A stretch of 40,602 nucleotides of DNA from an uncultured Bacteroidales bacterium (GCA_945868745.1 CAMBMK010000011.1:1-40602); one strand, 5' to 3'; shown: positions 9,309 through 18,840, counted from the stretch's first letter. A program made the numbers and translations. The notes: generated by a model not told the origin, from the sequence alone.

Positions 9309-9316
9309 TATCTTTG
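9309..9316 (+). promoter_or_regulatory. -7 element of surE-lpxB
   Basis: TATCTTTG matches TAnnTTTG on the plus strand; the -33 box is not recognisable. A leader of about 34 nt before ATG 9357 would result. Confidence 0.45.
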
Positions 9317-9356
9317 CAAACCAGATTGCCGGAAAAATTCACATTAAACGATAAAA

Positions 9357-10199
9357 ATGCATATTCTCATCACAAACGACGACGGATACAGGGCAAACGG
9401 GATTCACGCCCTTGCCAAAATAATGGCAAAATACGGGGAAATCAGCGTGATAGCTCCGAAAAGGCACGAATCAGGCACCGCAATGGCAGTGGATCTGGGA
9501 CTGCGCCAGCTTGCCTACAAGGACCTGGGAACCATAGACGGAGGACACTGGGCATATCTCGATGCGACTCCTGCAAGCTGCGTCAAGTTCGGCATCAACA
9601 GTATGGACCCTGCCCCGGACCTGGTGGTAAGCGGCATCAACCACGGAAGCAACGCCTCCACCGGGGCCTGCTACTCCGGGACCCTCGGGGCCTGCCAGGA
9701 AGCCACTCTCAACGGCATCCCAGCAATCGGAGTGTCGCTTGACTCTTTCCATGTGGATGCGGACTTCTCTCCTGTCGAAAAATACCTCCCGGGCATCATC
9801 GACGCCATCCTTGCCAGCCCTGCAAGCCGCTACGGGATATACTACAACATCAATTTCCCCGCCATCCCCCCGGAGGAAATCAAGGGCATCCGCATCACCG
9901 GGATGGGGCGCGGACGCTGGGTAAAGGAATTCTGCGACTGGAATCCCGACCTCTACAGGGAAAAATTCGGGCTCACGGCCGAAAATATGGGCAGGGACAC
10001 CGATGTCAGGCTTGAGGAGGGCGAAAAGCTCTATATGATGACCGGGACCTACGTCGATGCCCCCGACAATGCTCCTGATGCCGACCACCACACCCTTGCG
10101 GCCGGCTACATCACGATCACCCCTCACAACATAATCAACAACGACACGGCGGAGGCACTGCGCCTCAAGGAAAACGGATTTGAAAGGGATTTCCGATGA
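9357..10199 (+). CDS. surE: 5'/3'-nucleotidase SurE
   Basis: This 280-aa protein has the SurE signature at the N-terminus, ILITNDDGYRANGI, with the metal-binding Asp8-Asp9. SGINHGSNAS and CYSGTLGACQEA supply the remaining conserved metal and phosphate contacts. SurE is a cytoplasmic metal-dependent phosphatase acting on nucleoside 5'- and 3'-monophosphates. The gene overlaps lpxB by 4 bp (ATGA). The surE-lpxB pairing has no obvious biochemical logic. Confidence 0.94.
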   Translation: MHILITNDDGYRANGIHALAKIMAKYGEISVIAPKRHESGTAMAVDLGLRQLAYKDLGTIDGGHWAYLDATPASCVKFGINSMDPAPDLVVSGINHGSNASTGACYSGTLGACQEATLNGIPAIGVSLDSFHVDADFSPVEKYLPGIIDAILASPASRYGIYYNINFPAIPPEEIKGIRITGMGRGRWVKEFCDWNPDLYREKFGLTAENMGRDTDVRLEEGEKLYMMTGTYVDAPDNAPDADHHTLAAGYITITPHNIINNDTAEALRLKENGFERDFR

Positions 10200-11356
10200 G
10201 ATACTACATTATTGCCGGAGAAGCGTCCGGAGACCTTCACGGGTCCAATCTGATGAAAGGGCTTTACGAATGTGACCCGCAGGCGGACATCCGCTTCTGG
10301 GGCGGAAGCCTTATGGACGGCGTATTCAAGGAGCACCAGAGCGGACAGGGACTTGTAAAGGACTATGCCGAAGGAGCAGTGATAGGATTCAGCCAGATCA
10401 TCCTTCACGCGGGCTCATATTTGAGAAAGTTCAGTGACTGCTGCAGGGACATTGAGTCTTTCAACCCTGACGCAGTGATACTTATAGACTACCCGGGCTT
10501 CAATTTCAAAGTTGCAGAATTTGCCCACAAAAAAGGATTCCGTGTCTTTTATTACATAGCCCCGAAGGTTTGGGCCTCAAGGGAAAGCCGCGTCAAAAAG
10601 CTCAAAGCCCATGTTGACAGGCTCTTCATAGTATTCCCTTTCGAGAAGGAGTATTTCGACCGCAAGGGCGTGCAGTATGTCTATGAAGGCAACCCCCTGA
10701 TTGACGCCATCGACAACTCCCCGTCCCTTAGGGAAAGCCGCAGCGGCTTCCTTGAAGGCAGCGGCATCGGTGAAGGCCCCTATATTGCCATTCTGGCCGG
10801 CTCCCGCAAGGGCGAGGTCAGCAGCATGATGCCGGTATGTGCAGCATTTGCCGACAGGCTCCGCTCCGTACCGGGCTATGAAGGATACCGCTTCATTGTG
10901 GCGGGTGCACCTTCAAGGACAATGGAAGACTACGCCCCGTTCCTTAAAGGGCGCGAAGAGTATATGAAAGTGGTATTCAACCGGACTCACGCCGTCATCC
11001 GCCACGCCGAGGCTGCGGTTGTCAACTCCGGCACAGCATCGCTCGAGACCTGCCTTATCGGCACTCCGCAGGTTGTGGCATACTCTTCATCCGACTTCAA
11101 CTTCAACATTGCCAAGCACATAATCCGCATCGACACCATCAGCCTCGGCAACCTGATTCTCGGCAGAAAGGCCTTCAAGGAACTGATGCAGTATTATTTC
11201 ACTCCTGACAACCTTGTCTCCGAGGTAAGACGCCTGATTGAAGACAGCCGGTACCGCTCCGCAATGATTGATGACTACGGGGAGATCCGAGAGCGCCTCG
11301 GAGGCACCGGTGCAAGCCTGAAAGTGGCCCGGGCAATGGTGCAGCTGATGAAATAG
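10196..11356 (+). CDS. lpxB: Lipid-A-disaccharide synthase
   Basis: This 386-aa GT19-family enzyme begins YYIIAGEASGDLHGSNL, the conserved LpxB N-terminus. It continues with IDYPGFNFKVAEFAHKKG, YYIAPKVWASRESRVKK and the donor-binding region ILAGSRKGEV. Late conserved elements include VVNSGTASLETCL. It condenses UDP-2,3-diacylglucosamine with lipid X to form the lipid A disaccharide at the inner face of the inner membrane, consistent with a Gram-negative envelope. Its ATG overlaps the surE stop. The stop codon is TAG, which shows that TAG is read as stop here. The gene ends 7 nt from the convergent DUF2207 gene. Confidence 0.95.
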   Translation: MRYYIIAGEASGDLHGSNLMKGLYECDPQADIRFWGGSLMDGVFKEHQSGQGLVKDYAEGAVIGFSQIILHAGSYLRKFSDCCRDIESFNPDAVILIDYPGFNFKVAEFAHKKGFRVFYYIAPKVWASRESRVKKLKAHVDRLFIVFPFEKEYFDRKGVQYVYEGNPLIDAIDNSPSLRESRSGFLEGSGIGEGPYIAILAGSRKGEVSSMMPVCAAFADRLRSVPGYEGYRFIVAGAPSRTMEDYAPFLKGREEYMKVVFNRTHAVIRHAEAAVVNSGTASLETCLIGTPQVVAYSSSDFNFNIAKHIIRIDTISLGNLILGRKAFKELMQYYFTPDNLVSEVRRLIEDSRYRSAMIDDYGEIRERLGGTGASLKVARAMVQLMK

Positions 11357-11363
11357 ATTGAGT

Positions 11364-12026
11364 CTATCTGCTGCCGCCTCCGAAGCCTCCTCCGGAAAAG
11401 CCGCCTCCGCCTCCGAATGAGGTATGGCCGCCCATTCCGGCAGCCTCGGCCTTTGTGGCTGTGGCACGTACAAATGCCTCCTGGGTAACCCTGTTGTTGT
11501 TGATGATGAAGTAATACAGCATCCAGTCATTGAGCCCGCACTCATCAGCAAGCTGTCCGAACTGCTCCGGATAAAGCTTCCGGAACTGCTTTGCCACCTT
11601 GTCGGCAATACCGAAAAGCTGGGCATACACAAGGTATTCCTTCCACAGGGCAACCTCCTCCGCTCCCCTTTCCCGGCTGAGCGTGAAGTCCTTGAGGAAA
11701 TTCCTGAACTCGATGACGCGCCTCGCCTCGGCCTTTCCGGCCTCGGAACATCTCGTCAGCCCCTCCATATACCTCCTGTCGGCAAGCCAGCCGAAGCCGG
11801 CACTTTCGATTTTCTCCGGGATGCTCATAAACTTGTCGGCATTCTTTTCGCTCCAGCGGTTCAATTCATTGGTCTCGAGGATAAGATTGCTTCCTGCAGC
11901 TTCCCTGGCAATGCTGTAAACCTCCTTTTCGCAACTGTCAGGAAAATCCGGCGCCTCCGCGGAAAAATCAAGGCTCACCCGCTTTCTGTTCCTTCCGTCC
12001 GGGATGACCCTTACCACCCCGTCCAT
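11364..12026 (-). CDS. DUF2207-family protein, C-terminal part, separated by an in-frame TAG
   Basis: These 220 codons encode the cytoplasmic C-terminal part of a DUF2207-type membrane protein, ending in the Gly-rich tail GGGGFSGGGFGGG typical of the family. The reading frame is continuous with the upstream half (12042-13025): only a TAG at 12044-12042 and five sense codons (FLKWI) separate them. The listed start ATG 12026 is the first Met after the TAG, so re-initiation there is possible. Either the gene is broken by a nonsense mutation, the two parts are made separately, or this is a sequence error. The stop is another TAG. Confidence 0.7.
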   Translation of the reverse strand: MDGVVRVIPDGRNRKRVSLDFSAEAPDFPDSCEKEVYSIAREAAGSNLILETNELNRWSEKNADKFMSIPEKIESAGFGWLADRRYMEGLTRCSEAGKAEARRVIEFRNFLKDFTLSRERGAEEVALWKEYLVYAQLFGIADKVAKQFRKLYPEQFGQLADECGLNDWMLYYFIINNNRVTQEAFVRATATKAEAAGMGGHTSFGGGGGFSGGGFGGGSR

Positions 12027-12041
12027 AATCCATTTCAGGAA

Positions 12042-13025
12042 CTACACTCCGAGGATGCCCGACTGCCCGTTGGACACAAGGCAGCCCTTCTTATAGATAT
12101 AGTAAGCGGCCGGGATATTGCCCCCGAGAGGCACATCGCGATACCAGCCCGTAATCTTTCTCGTGCCGAAAATGCTCTTCCTGTATTTGTAACCCATCCC
12201 TATCATAATAGGGAACACCACCACGACAAACAGGAATGCACCCACGGCAAGGGCCATCACAAACTTGATGAAACCCTCGATTGGGTCATCCTCCCCGTAG
12301 CTGCTGCCCTTCATCGCCCTGTCCTGAAGGTCGCTGAACGGGCCTTCATTGACAACTGCCGGACTGAACAGCCCCTTGTCGAAACGTACCATGGTGATCA
12401 CCCTGGCATCGGACGACATCTTTCCGGAGGTCTCCTGCACCACCCTTCCATCCGTTACGTGGATTTCACCCTCATGGCCGAAGCCCCACACCCTCACATT
12501 GCCGGAAGTCCATAGCGAATCGGAAGCCCCGTTCTCAAGCACCACCCTTACGTGTGCAGGGCCGGAGCCCATGCCCGGGTTGACAAACATGAAATTGAAC
12601 CCGTCATAGTCGTCATATGCCTGCACAAGCCCCTCTATCCGGTATCGGACTGTCCATCTGTGAGGACCGTAACTGCCCTGTCCCCAGCACAGCTCAAGTC
12701 CCTGGCGGCCCTTGTCCACGATACCGCACCTTCCGGCCTTTTCCCGGGCACTCCTGTCAACATCCCAATGCCTTCCCTCATTGACAAACTCGACACCGTT
12801 TTCGTACACGCGGAAATCCTTGATGTCCATCCTGTCGAGATTGCCGACTGGCACATACCATTCGGTGCCGCTTTCGACCTCTACATCCCAGACCTCGGAC
12901 AGGTCTCCGGACCCGTCCGGATTGAGACGGACCGTAATGTCTATATCATTGATCTTCTGGGCATAAGAGTACGACACCGCCCCGCACAGGAGCAGTGCCG
13001 CAAACAATAACCTGAGACGGCCCAT
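12042..13025 (-). CDS. DUF2207-family membrane protein, N-terminal part
   Basis: This 327-aa product has a signal peptide (MGRLRLLFAALLLCGAVSYSYA), a long extracytoplasmic beta-rich DUF2207 region (about residues 24-245) and one transmembrane segment (about 250-280). A short cytoplasmic start (KYRKSIFG...VPLGGNIPAAYYIYKKG) ends at an in-frame TAG. The family is usually one chain of about 550-650 residues; the two halves here would sum to about 552. The start shares one base with the lemA stop (TGATG). LemA plus DUF2207 is a recurrent pair of unknown function, proposed to act at the envelope. Confidence 0.75.
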   Translation of the reverse strand: MGRLRLLFAALLLCGAVSYSYAQKINDIDITVRLNPDGSGDLSEVWDVEVESGTEWYVPVGNLDRMDIKDFRVYENGVEFVNEGRHWDVDRSAREKAGRCGIVDKGRQGLELCWGQGSYGPHRWTVRYRIEGLVQAYDDYDGFNFMFVNPGMGSGPAHVRVVLENGASDSLWTSGNVRVWGFGHEGEIHVTDGRVVQETSGKMSSDARVITMVRFDKGLFSPAVVNEGPFSDLQDRAMKGSSYGEDDPIEGFIKFVMALAVGAFLFVVVVFPIMIGMGYKYRKSIFGTRKITGWYRDVPLGGNIPAAYYIYKKGCLVSNGQSGILGV

Positions 13026-13570
13026 CAGATTTCCGGATATTCGGTCTTTGACGAATCTTCAGCAAGATAATCCCTGCGCGGAAAGCCGAGGATGCCGGCC
13101 ACGATGCTTCCCGGGAACATACGCACGGAGTTGTTGTACTTCGTGACGGTATCGTTGTAAGTCATGCGCGCGAGACGGACATTGTCCTCATACTTGTTGA
13201 CGCTGTCCATAGTCTTGGTGTACTGGGCATTGGCCTTGAGGTCCGGGTAGCGCTCGGCCACTGCCACGAGTCTTGCGAGCACCCCGCCCAGGGCAGCTTC
13301 GTTGGCATTGATGTCCGATACGGAAGGATTGGCGGCGGAAACGATCTTTCTCTCCGCAATCACCTTCTCAAGAGTCTCGCCCTCGTATGCAGCATAGTCC
13401 TTGGTAAGCTTGACAAGCGCCTTGAGCGCATCGTAACGGCTTACCTGCTGTACATTTATCTGCTTGAGGGAATTGTTGCAGAATTCGTCGGCCTTCACCA
13501 GGGAGTTCTGGCATGAGATGAACCAAAGGACGATTACGGCCAAAACCGCGATGACGATGATAAGTGTCAT
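13025..13570 (-). CDS. lemA: LemA family protein
   Basis: This 181-aa protein has an N-terminal transmembrane helix (residues 2-18) followed by a long helical domain. It carries LemA hallmarks: NSLVKADEFCNNSLKQINVQ, YPDLKANAQY and VRLARMTYNDTVTKYNNSVRMFP. The N-terminus is anchored in the inner membrane. The function is unknown. Its stop overlaps the start of the DUF2207 gene, and it lies downstream of yggS with 17 nt between, so it belongs to the long minus-strand run that starts with the DUF349 gene. Confidence 0.92.
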   Translation of the reverse strand: MTLIIVIAVLAVIVLWFISCQNSLVKADEFCNNSLKQINVQQVSRYDALKALVKLTKDYAAYEGETLEKVIAERKIVSAANPSVSDINANEAALGGVLARLVAVAERYPDLKANAQYTKTMDSVNKYEDNVRLARMTYNDTVTKYNNSVRMFPGSIVAGILGFPRRDYLAEDSSKTEYPEI

Positions 13571-13587
13571 AATACAGATGCTATAGG

Positions 13588-14244
13588 TTAATACTGGCGT
13601 TCTCCGAAAATCGATGTTCCGATGCGGACACAGGTGGCACCGTACTCCACGGCAATCCTCCAGTCTCCCGACATCCCTATCGAAAGTTCATTGAACTCCT
13701 TAAAGGTAGAAAATTTTTCCTTATAATGTTGCATCAGTGCGGAAATCCTTTCGAAATCGCCCCGGATGATGCCCTCGTCATCGGTATTGGTAGCCATACC
13801 CATAAGTCCGCGCAGACGCACGTTGGGATAATCGGCGGCAGACGACAGGACGGCCTCAATCTCCTCAGCGGTAAAGCCCTGCTTGGTCTGCTCGGCACCG
13901 AGATGGAGTTCCAGAAGCACATCCACCGTCTTTCCAGCTCCCGCACACCACCTGTCGATTGCCCGGAGCAGATGTTCGGAATCCACGCTCTGCACCATCG
14001 ACACATATGGCAGGACCATCTTGAGCTTGTTGGTCTGGAGATGCCCAATGAAATGCCACTCTATATCTTCCGGAAGCGCCTTCGCCTTGGCTTCAAACTC
14101 CTGCGGCCGGCTCTCCCCGAAGCACCTCTGCCCCGCCCCGTAGGCCTCCATAATGGCTTCGGAGGGGTGGAATTTGGAAACTGCCACAAGTTTTACACCC
14201 TGTGGCAGTTCCTTTCTGATATTTTCAATTGCCTGTGCAATCAT
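13588..14244 (-). CDS. yggS: YggS-type PLP homeostasis protein
   Basis: This 218-aa single-domain alanine-racemase-fold protein carries Lys24 in LVAVSKFHP, the lysine that binds pyridoxal phosphate in the family. CFGESRPQEF, WHFIGHLQTNK and GLMGMATNTDD are also conserved, as is ELSIGMSGDWRIAVEYGATCVRIGTSIFG at the C-terminus. It controls free PLP levels and amino-acid pools and has no known catalytic reaction. It follows yidC with 5 nt between stop and start. Confidence 0.93.
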   Translation of the reverse strand: MIAQAIENIRKELPQGVKLVAVSKFHPSEAIMEAYGAGQRCFGESRPQEFEAKAKALPEDIEWHFIGHLQTNKLKMVLPYVSMVQSVDSEHLLRAIDRWCAGAGKTVDVLLELHLGAEQTKQGFTAEEIEAVLSSAADYPNVRLRGLMGMATNTDDEGIIRGDFERISALMQHYKEKFSTFKEFNELSIGMSGDWRIAVEYGATCVRIGTSIFGERQY

Positions 14245-14249
14245 TTTGT

Positions 14250-16124
14250 CTAACGTCTTTTACGCTGCTCGCGCAATGCCTGTTCCTGCATTTTCTGTGC
14301 CTCTTCAAGCCTCTGCTGCCATTTGCTCTTCGGTGCAGGCTTGCCCTCGGCGGCCCTAACCTTCGCCTGGATTGCCTCCGGCTTGACACACCATTTCCTG
14401 ATGATCCATGTCTCAAGCATAGTGATGAGGTTGGACAGGAGGTAATAGTAGCTGAGCGCCGATGAAAGGCTGTTGCAGATGAAGAACATCATTATAGGCA
14501 TCATATAGAGGCTCATGAACTTCATCGTACCCGCAGTAGGGTCGTCGGAAGACACCGTGCTGTTCATCGTTATCTTCGAATAGATGAACATCGAGAGGGC
14601 CATCAGAAGTGCAAACAGGGAGATATGGTCTCCGAGAAGCGGAATCCTGGTGCCGAAATCGATGATCGAATCATATGCGCTCAGGTCCTCGGCCCAGAGG
14701 AAACTCTGCTGGCGGAGCTCGATGGATGCAGGGAAGAACCTGAACATCGCCCAGAGGATCGGGAACTGCAGAAGCATCGGGAGACATCCTCCCATCGGGC
14801 TTACACCTGCCTTCTGGTAGAGCTCCATAGTGGCCTGCTGCTTCTTCATCGCATCTTCCGGCTTCGGATACTTCTGGTTGATCTTGTCAATCCACGGCTT
14901 GAGGGCCTGCATCTTGGCGCTCGAAGCATAGGACTTGTAGGAGAACGGAAGCACCACTATCTTGATGAACAGTGTCATCAGAAGGATGATTATGCCGAAG
15001 TTGGAGATGAACTTGTGGAGGAAGTCAAACAGAGGGATGATGACAAACCTCGTGAACCAGCCTACAAGCCAGCCGCCCAGAGGAATGATCTTCTCATATT
15101 TGTTGCCCATCGCCTTGAGGGTGCGGAAATGGTTCGGACCGAAATAGAACTCATTGTCATAGTGGTATTCGGAGTCCCTTCCGAGCTCCTGGCGCATGGA
15201 GGCCGAGCAGGTCATGAGATTGCCGTCCTCATCGTTTTCCGGCTTGAACGCTATTGCGAGATTGCCTGACTCAAACTCCTTTTTGCTCGTCATTATGACG
15301 GAGAAGAACTGCTGCTGGAAAGCAAACCAGCTGAGCCTGTTGTCAATCTTCCTCTCCTGTGACCTTCCGCGGCCGATTTCCACCGGTTTCTTGTCTCCGG
15401 AGAAATAATAGTTGAGCTTGGAGTACTGGCTTTCATTCTTGTAGCCCTTCTCCATCCTCGGCACGGTCACGTCCCAGTCCATATCGAAATAGGACACGTT
15501 CCTCGGGATTTCCCTGTCCATGCCGACAAAGGACAGCCTGTTGTCAACTACATAAGAATCAGGCCTGAGGGCATATCTCTGCTCAATGTAGCCACCCTTG
15601 ACGAAGGTCAGGCGCATGGCCACCGCAGTATCGCTCTTCTCCACGATGTCGAACACGAAATCCTTCGTATTGACGGTCTCGCCGACATAGATTTCGTATC
15701 CCATGCTGCTGCTTCCCTCCGTGAAAAGATAGAGGTCCGAACCGCCATAGCTGGTATATCCCTCCACCTTGGCGGAAAGCGGCTGCGCTCCTTTTGTGGT
15801 GAATGCGACCTCAACCTTTCCGTTGCGGAGGACCACGGTCTGTGGCTCCTTTACTGAAGCGGCTTCAAGAAGGGTATCCTTGTAGATGGATGTTCTCCTG
15901 ACGGCCTCACCCAGCACTGCATCGGTGGCCTGTGCCACCTGTGAAGAATCGTAAGGATGCTCCGCAGCATAGATGGAATCCGCACGCATCCTCTCGACTG
16001 CGGCAATGGAATCCAGCTGGGCCTGATATGCTACCTGCTTTTCAATTTGCTTTGACTGGAACCAAATGAAGCCGATCATGATGGCTCCTATCAATATCCA
16101 GCCTATTACAGTGTTCTTGTTCAT
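14250..16124 (-). CDS. yidC: Membrane protein insertase YidC
   Basis: This 624-aa protein has the Gram-negative YidC plan. An N-terminal transmembrane helix (VIGWILIGAIMIGFIWF) precedes a periplasmic beta domain (about residues 75-360) and the conserved insertase core, which starts near FLHKFISNFGIIILLMTLFIK and contains KMQALKPWIDKIN and GGCLPMLLQFPILWAMF. The C-terminus is a basic tail (AKVRAAEGKPAPK ... EQRKRR), expected to contact the ribosome. It inserts and folds inner-membrane proteins with or without SecYEG. It lies 8 nt downstream of the DUF349 gene. The stop codon is TAG. Confidence 0.96.
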   Translation of the reverse strand: MNKNTVIGWILIGAIMIGFIWFQSKQIEKQVAYQAQLDSIAAVERMRADSIYAAEHPYDSSQVAQATDAVLGEAVRRTSIYKDTLLEAASVKEPQTVVLRNGKVEVAFTTKGAQPLSAKVEGYTSYGGSDLYLFTEGSSSMGYEIYVGETVNTKDFVFDIVEKSDTAVAMRLTFVKGGYIEQRYALRPDSYVVDNRLSFVGMDREIPRNVSYFDMDWDVTVPRMEKGYKNESQYSKLNYYFSGDKKPVEIGRGRSQERKIDNRLSWFAFQQQFFSVIMTSKKEFESGNLAIAFKPENDEDGNLMTCSASMRQELGRDSEYHYDNEFYFGPNHFRTLKAMGNKYEKIIPLGGWLVGWFTRFVIIPLFDFLHKFISNFGIIILLMTLFIKIVVLPFSYKSYASSAKMQALKPWIDKINQKYPKPEDAMKKQQATMELYQKAGVSPMGGCLPMLLQFPILWAMFRFFPASIELRQQSFLWAEDLSAYDSIIDFGTRIPLLGDHISLFALLMALSMFIYSKITMNSTVSSDDPTAGTMKFMSLYMMPIMMFFICNSLSSALSYYYLLSNLITMLETWIIRKWCVKPEAIQAKVRAAEGKPAPKSKWQQRLEEAQKMQEQALREQRKRR

Positions 16125-16132
16125 ACTTCAAT

Positions 16133-17959
16133 TTATTCCTGGCTCTCCTCCAAAGTGCGGATTCTTGCTTCAAGGTCCTTGAGCTCCTTCTTTGCTGCAT
16201 CAATCCGCTCCTGCATCTGGGCGATGAGAGTCTCAGCATTCTTGGAAGCGGCGAAGAAACCGATATTGTTTTCGTAAGTGTCTATGTCCTGCTGGAGCGA
16301 ATTGTATTTCTGGACGAGGCGGTCCTTTTCGGAAAGAGGCGCTCTCTGTCCCCTCTGGCGTCCCGGCTGCTGACGGTCCCCGCGCCTGCCTGAAAGGTCA
16401 TATCCCGGGAACTTGGCCTCCATTGCCTCCCTGTATGCGGCTGCAATTGCATCCTTCTCCTTGAAAGGAACGAATCCGATGGCCTTCCAGCGCTCGCTGA
16501 ATGACTGGGCAGCATCCTTGAGGAGCTGAGGGTCGTCGCTGCTGAAAGCCCTGATCTCCTCGATGAGGGCCTTCTTGGCCTTGAGGTTGGCGTAGAAGTT
16601 GTTTTCAGGCTTTGCCTGCCTGTCCCTCTCGGCAAAGAACTCGTCACAGGCGGCACGGAACCTCTTCCAGAGCTGCTCGGACTTCTTGCGCGGCACGGCT
16701 CCGATCTCCTTCCACTGCTTCTGGAGGGCGATAAGCTGGTCAGTAGTCTTCTTCCAGTCTGTGCTTGTCTTGAGGGCCTCTGCCTGTTCGATAAGCGAGA
16801 GCTTCTTTTCCATATTCTCGTTCATACTGTCCTTGAACGAGTTGTAGAACTCCCTCTTGCGTCCGTAGAACTTGTCGCAGGCGGCGCGGAAACGGTCATA
16901 GATCTTCTGGTTCTCCTTGCGGGAAGCAAATCCGATTGTCCTCCACTGCTTCTGGATGTCCTCAATCTGCTTTGACAGCTCGTTCCATTCGTTGGAAGAA
17001 GTGATGTTCTCCTTGTCGGCAATCGCCTCGACCTGCTCGCACAGAAGGGTTTTGGCTGCAAGATTGGCGGCCTGCTGCTCCTTCTGGCCGATGAAATATG
17101 CCTGATATTTCTTGTTGATCACTGCAGTTGCAGCCTTGAACCTGTCCCAGATCTGCTCCCTGTATTCCTTTGCCACAGGTCCGAGCTCCTTCCAGCGCTC
17201 GTGCAGAGTCTGAAGCTCCTTGAAAGCCTCAAGGACGTTTTCATTCTCCGCAAGCTTCTCTGCCTCTTCGCAGAAGGCCTGCTTTGCCTCGAGATTCTTC
17301 CTGAAGTCGAGGTCGCGCATCTCGCGGTTCATCTGGACCTTGTCATAGAACTGCTCCACGCAATACTGATATGTATCGTTGACCGTGCGGAAATCCTGGG
17401 CCGGAACCGGTCCTGTCTCCCTCCAGCGGGCCTGGAGCGCACGGAACTGAGGGAAGGCCGCACTCACGTCATCCTGACTGTCAATCAATGCCTTGAGCTC
17501 CGCAATAACCTCCTGTTTCCTGACAAGATTGGCGGAGCGCTCGGCTTCCTGCTGACGGTTGTATTCGGCACGCTCCCTGCGGTATTTGTTGAAAAGGGCC
17601 TTGAAGCCGCCTTCGATGGCCTCGAAAGGATTGTCGCTGCTTTCGTTGACATCCTCCTCCGGTGCTGCCTCTTCATCAGCCTGCTCCGGGGAAACCTCGA
17701 TTCCGGCATCAGCCTTTTCCTTGGAAAGCTTCTTGTAGAACGCCGATTTTATGGCCTCCGCCTCTTTGGATTTCTTCATCCTGTCCTCGTCCTCCATAAG
17801 CTTCTGGAGAAGCTCGGAAAGCTCTGCGAGGGACTTGTCCGCAAGATTGAGAGGTTCTTCTTCTACCCCGATTGACTCGGCTGTCTGGTTTTCAACTGGG
17901 GTTTCAACTACATCTGGCACCTGTTCTTCAACGATACCAGGATTCAATTCTTCACTCAT
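16133..17959 (-). CDS. DUF349 repeat protein
   Basis: This 608-aa, highly charged, largely alpha-helical cytoplasmic protein has about five DUF349 repeats, each with a W-K/R-x-x-G core. The visible cores are [36 protein letters not shown] and RWKAIGFVP, each followed by a helix of the RFRAACDxF type. The first 110 residues are acidic and low-complexity. A coiled-coil tail closes the protein. The function is unestablished. It is first in the run leading to yidC and has its own consensus promoter, divergent from trmD. Confidence 0.88.
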   Translation of the reverse strand: MSEELNPGIVEEQVPDVVETPVENQTAESIGVEEEPLNLADKSLAELSELLQKLMEDEDRMKKSKEAEAIKSAFYKKLSKEKADAGIEVSPEQADEEAAPEEDVNESSDNPFEAIEGGFKALFNKYRRERAEYNRQQEAERSANLVRKQEVIAELKALIDSQDDVSAAFPQFRALQARWRETGPVPAQDFRTVNDTYQYCVEQFYDKVQMNREMRDLDFRKNLEAKQAFCEEAEKLAENENVLEAFKELQTLHERWKELGPVAKEYREQIWDRFKAATAVINKKYQAYFIGQKEQQAANLAAKTLLCEQVEAIADKENITSSNEWNELSKQIEDIQKQWRTIGFASRKENQKIYDRFRAACDKFYGRKREFYNSFKDSMNENMEKKLSLIEQAEALKTSTDWKKTTDQLIALQKQWKEIGAVPRKKSEQLWKRFRAACDEFFAERDRQAKPENNFYANLKAKKALIEEIRAFSSDDPQLLKDAAQSFSERWKAIGFVPFKEKDAIAAAYREAMEAKFPGYDLSGRRGDRQQPGRQRGQRAPLSEKDRLVQKYNSLQQDIDTYENNIGFFAASKNAETLIAQMQERIDAAKKELKDLEARIRTLEESQE

Positions 17960-17997
17960 AATAAAAAGAGTTGGTTAATAATTATTGATGCAAAGCA

Positions 17998-18028
17998 CAA
18001 ATATAACACAAAGCGAGTGCAAAAACAA
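17998..18028 (-). promoter_or_regulatory. Promoter of the DUF349-yidC run
   Basis: The minus strand shows TTG, 20 nt, then TATATTTG, a full consensus match. The leader is about 32 nt. It is back-to-back with the trmD -7 element, 44 bp away. Confidence 0.7.
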
Positions 18029-18049
18029 TTTTATAAACGCAAAAATATT

Positions 18050-18057
18050 TACATTTG
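18050..18057 (+). promoter_or_regulatory. -7 element of trmD
   Basis: TACATTTG matches TAnnTTTG; the -33 position is T-rich but lacks TTG. The predicted start, about 13 nt before ATG 18077, rules out the longer upstream reading frame that begins at 18017. Confidence 0.5.
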
Positions 18058-18076
18058 CACTTCAAAAACGCTGACG

Positions 18077-18757
18077 ATGAGAATAGACATACTTACAGTA
18101 GTGCCGGAGTTGCTTGAAAGCCCGCTCAGCCACTCCATAGTGGGCAGGGCCATAAAGAAAGGACTGGTGGAAATCAACATCCACGACATCAGGAAATACG
18201 GACTCGGGCCGCACAAGAGGGTGGATGACTACTGCTACGGAGGCGATGCCGGCATGGTGATGATGGTGGAACCGGTATTCAGGATGATCGGCGAGCTTGC
18301 GGCCGAAAGGCACTATGACGAAATCATCTATATGTCTCCCGACGGGGAACAGTTCACCCAGAACACCGCCAACGAACTCTCCCTCCTTGAAAACATAATC
18401 ATTCTTTGCGGCCACTACAAGGGCATAGACCACAGGATACGCGAGCATCTGGTTACCAGGGAAATATCAGTAGGCGACTATGTTGTCAGCGGAGGAGAAA
18501 TCCCCGCCGCCCTCGTTGCCGACTCGATTGTGCGCCTGATTCCGGGGGCTCTCACCGACGAGACCTCCGCCCTGAGCGACAGCTTCCAGGACGGGCTTGT
18601 CTCCCCTCCGGTCTATACAAGGCCGGCCGAATTCAACGGATGGAAGGTTCCCGATGTGCTTTTGAGCGGTAATCCCAAAACTATCAGGGCATGGCAGGAT
18701 GAGCAGGCACTTGCACGCACCAAAGCCCTCCGTCCAGGGCTTCTGGAAAAGAGGTGA
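18077..18757 (+). CDS. trmD: tRNA (guanine37-N1)-methyltransferase
   Basis: This 226-aa SPOUT-class methyltransferase starts [17 protein letters not shown]. It contains the knot and SAM-binding core [32 protein letters not shown], quoted here by landmarks GHYKGIDHR and [23 protein letters not shown] and PDVLLSGN near the C-terminus are also conserved. It makes m1G37 in tRNAs that read CNN codons and prevents +1 frameshifting. The start at 18077 is chosen over an upstream in-frame codon because of homology and the promoter position. It is divergent from the DUF349 gene and has no gene partner downstream. Confidence 0.96.
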   Translation: MRIDILTVVPELLESPLSHSIVGRAIKKGLVEINIHDIRKYGLGPHKRVDDYCYGGDAGMVMMVEPVFRMIGELAAERHYDEIIYMSPDGEQFTQNTANELSLLENIIILCGHYKGIDHRIREHLVTREISVGDYVVSGGEIPAALVADSIVRLIPGALTDETSALSDSFQDGLVSPPVYTRPAEFNGWKVPDVLLSGNPKTIRAWQDEQALARTKALRPGLLEKR

Positions 18758-18802
18758 TTTCGGGCTTTTTTCGCCCTCGGGATTAAAAATCGATTAAATA
18801 AA

Positions 18803-18834
18803 TTTGGAAATCAATGATGATTGAATTACCTTTG
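18803..18834 (+). promoter_or_regulatory. Consensus promoter of an ORF-less unit
   Basis: TTTG at 18803-18806, a 20-nt spacer and TACCTTTG at 18827-18834 form one of the best promoter matches in the window. No start codon follows before the terminator at 18935, so it should drive a non-coding RNA. Confidence 0.7.
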
Positions 18835-18840
18835 TATTAG

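Noticed and set aside
12042..12044. TAG in the DUF2207 gene as evidence of genetic-code reassignment
   Set aside because: At least seven other genes in the window end naturally at TAG (rlmI, lpxB, yidC, yajC, the DUF5606 gene, the GSCFA gene, the GH43-like gene), with overlapping or closely following genes, so TAG is read as stop.
11424..12515. Long plus-strand open frame opposite the DUF2207 gene
   Set aside because: The translation has no family resemblance and is Pro/His/Arg-rich, as expected for the antisense of a coding region. The minus-strand reading gives a recognisable protein.
18758..18802. Terminator directly after trmD (GGGC/GCCC)
   Set aside because: Only 4 bp of stem and no T-tract after it, too weak to call.
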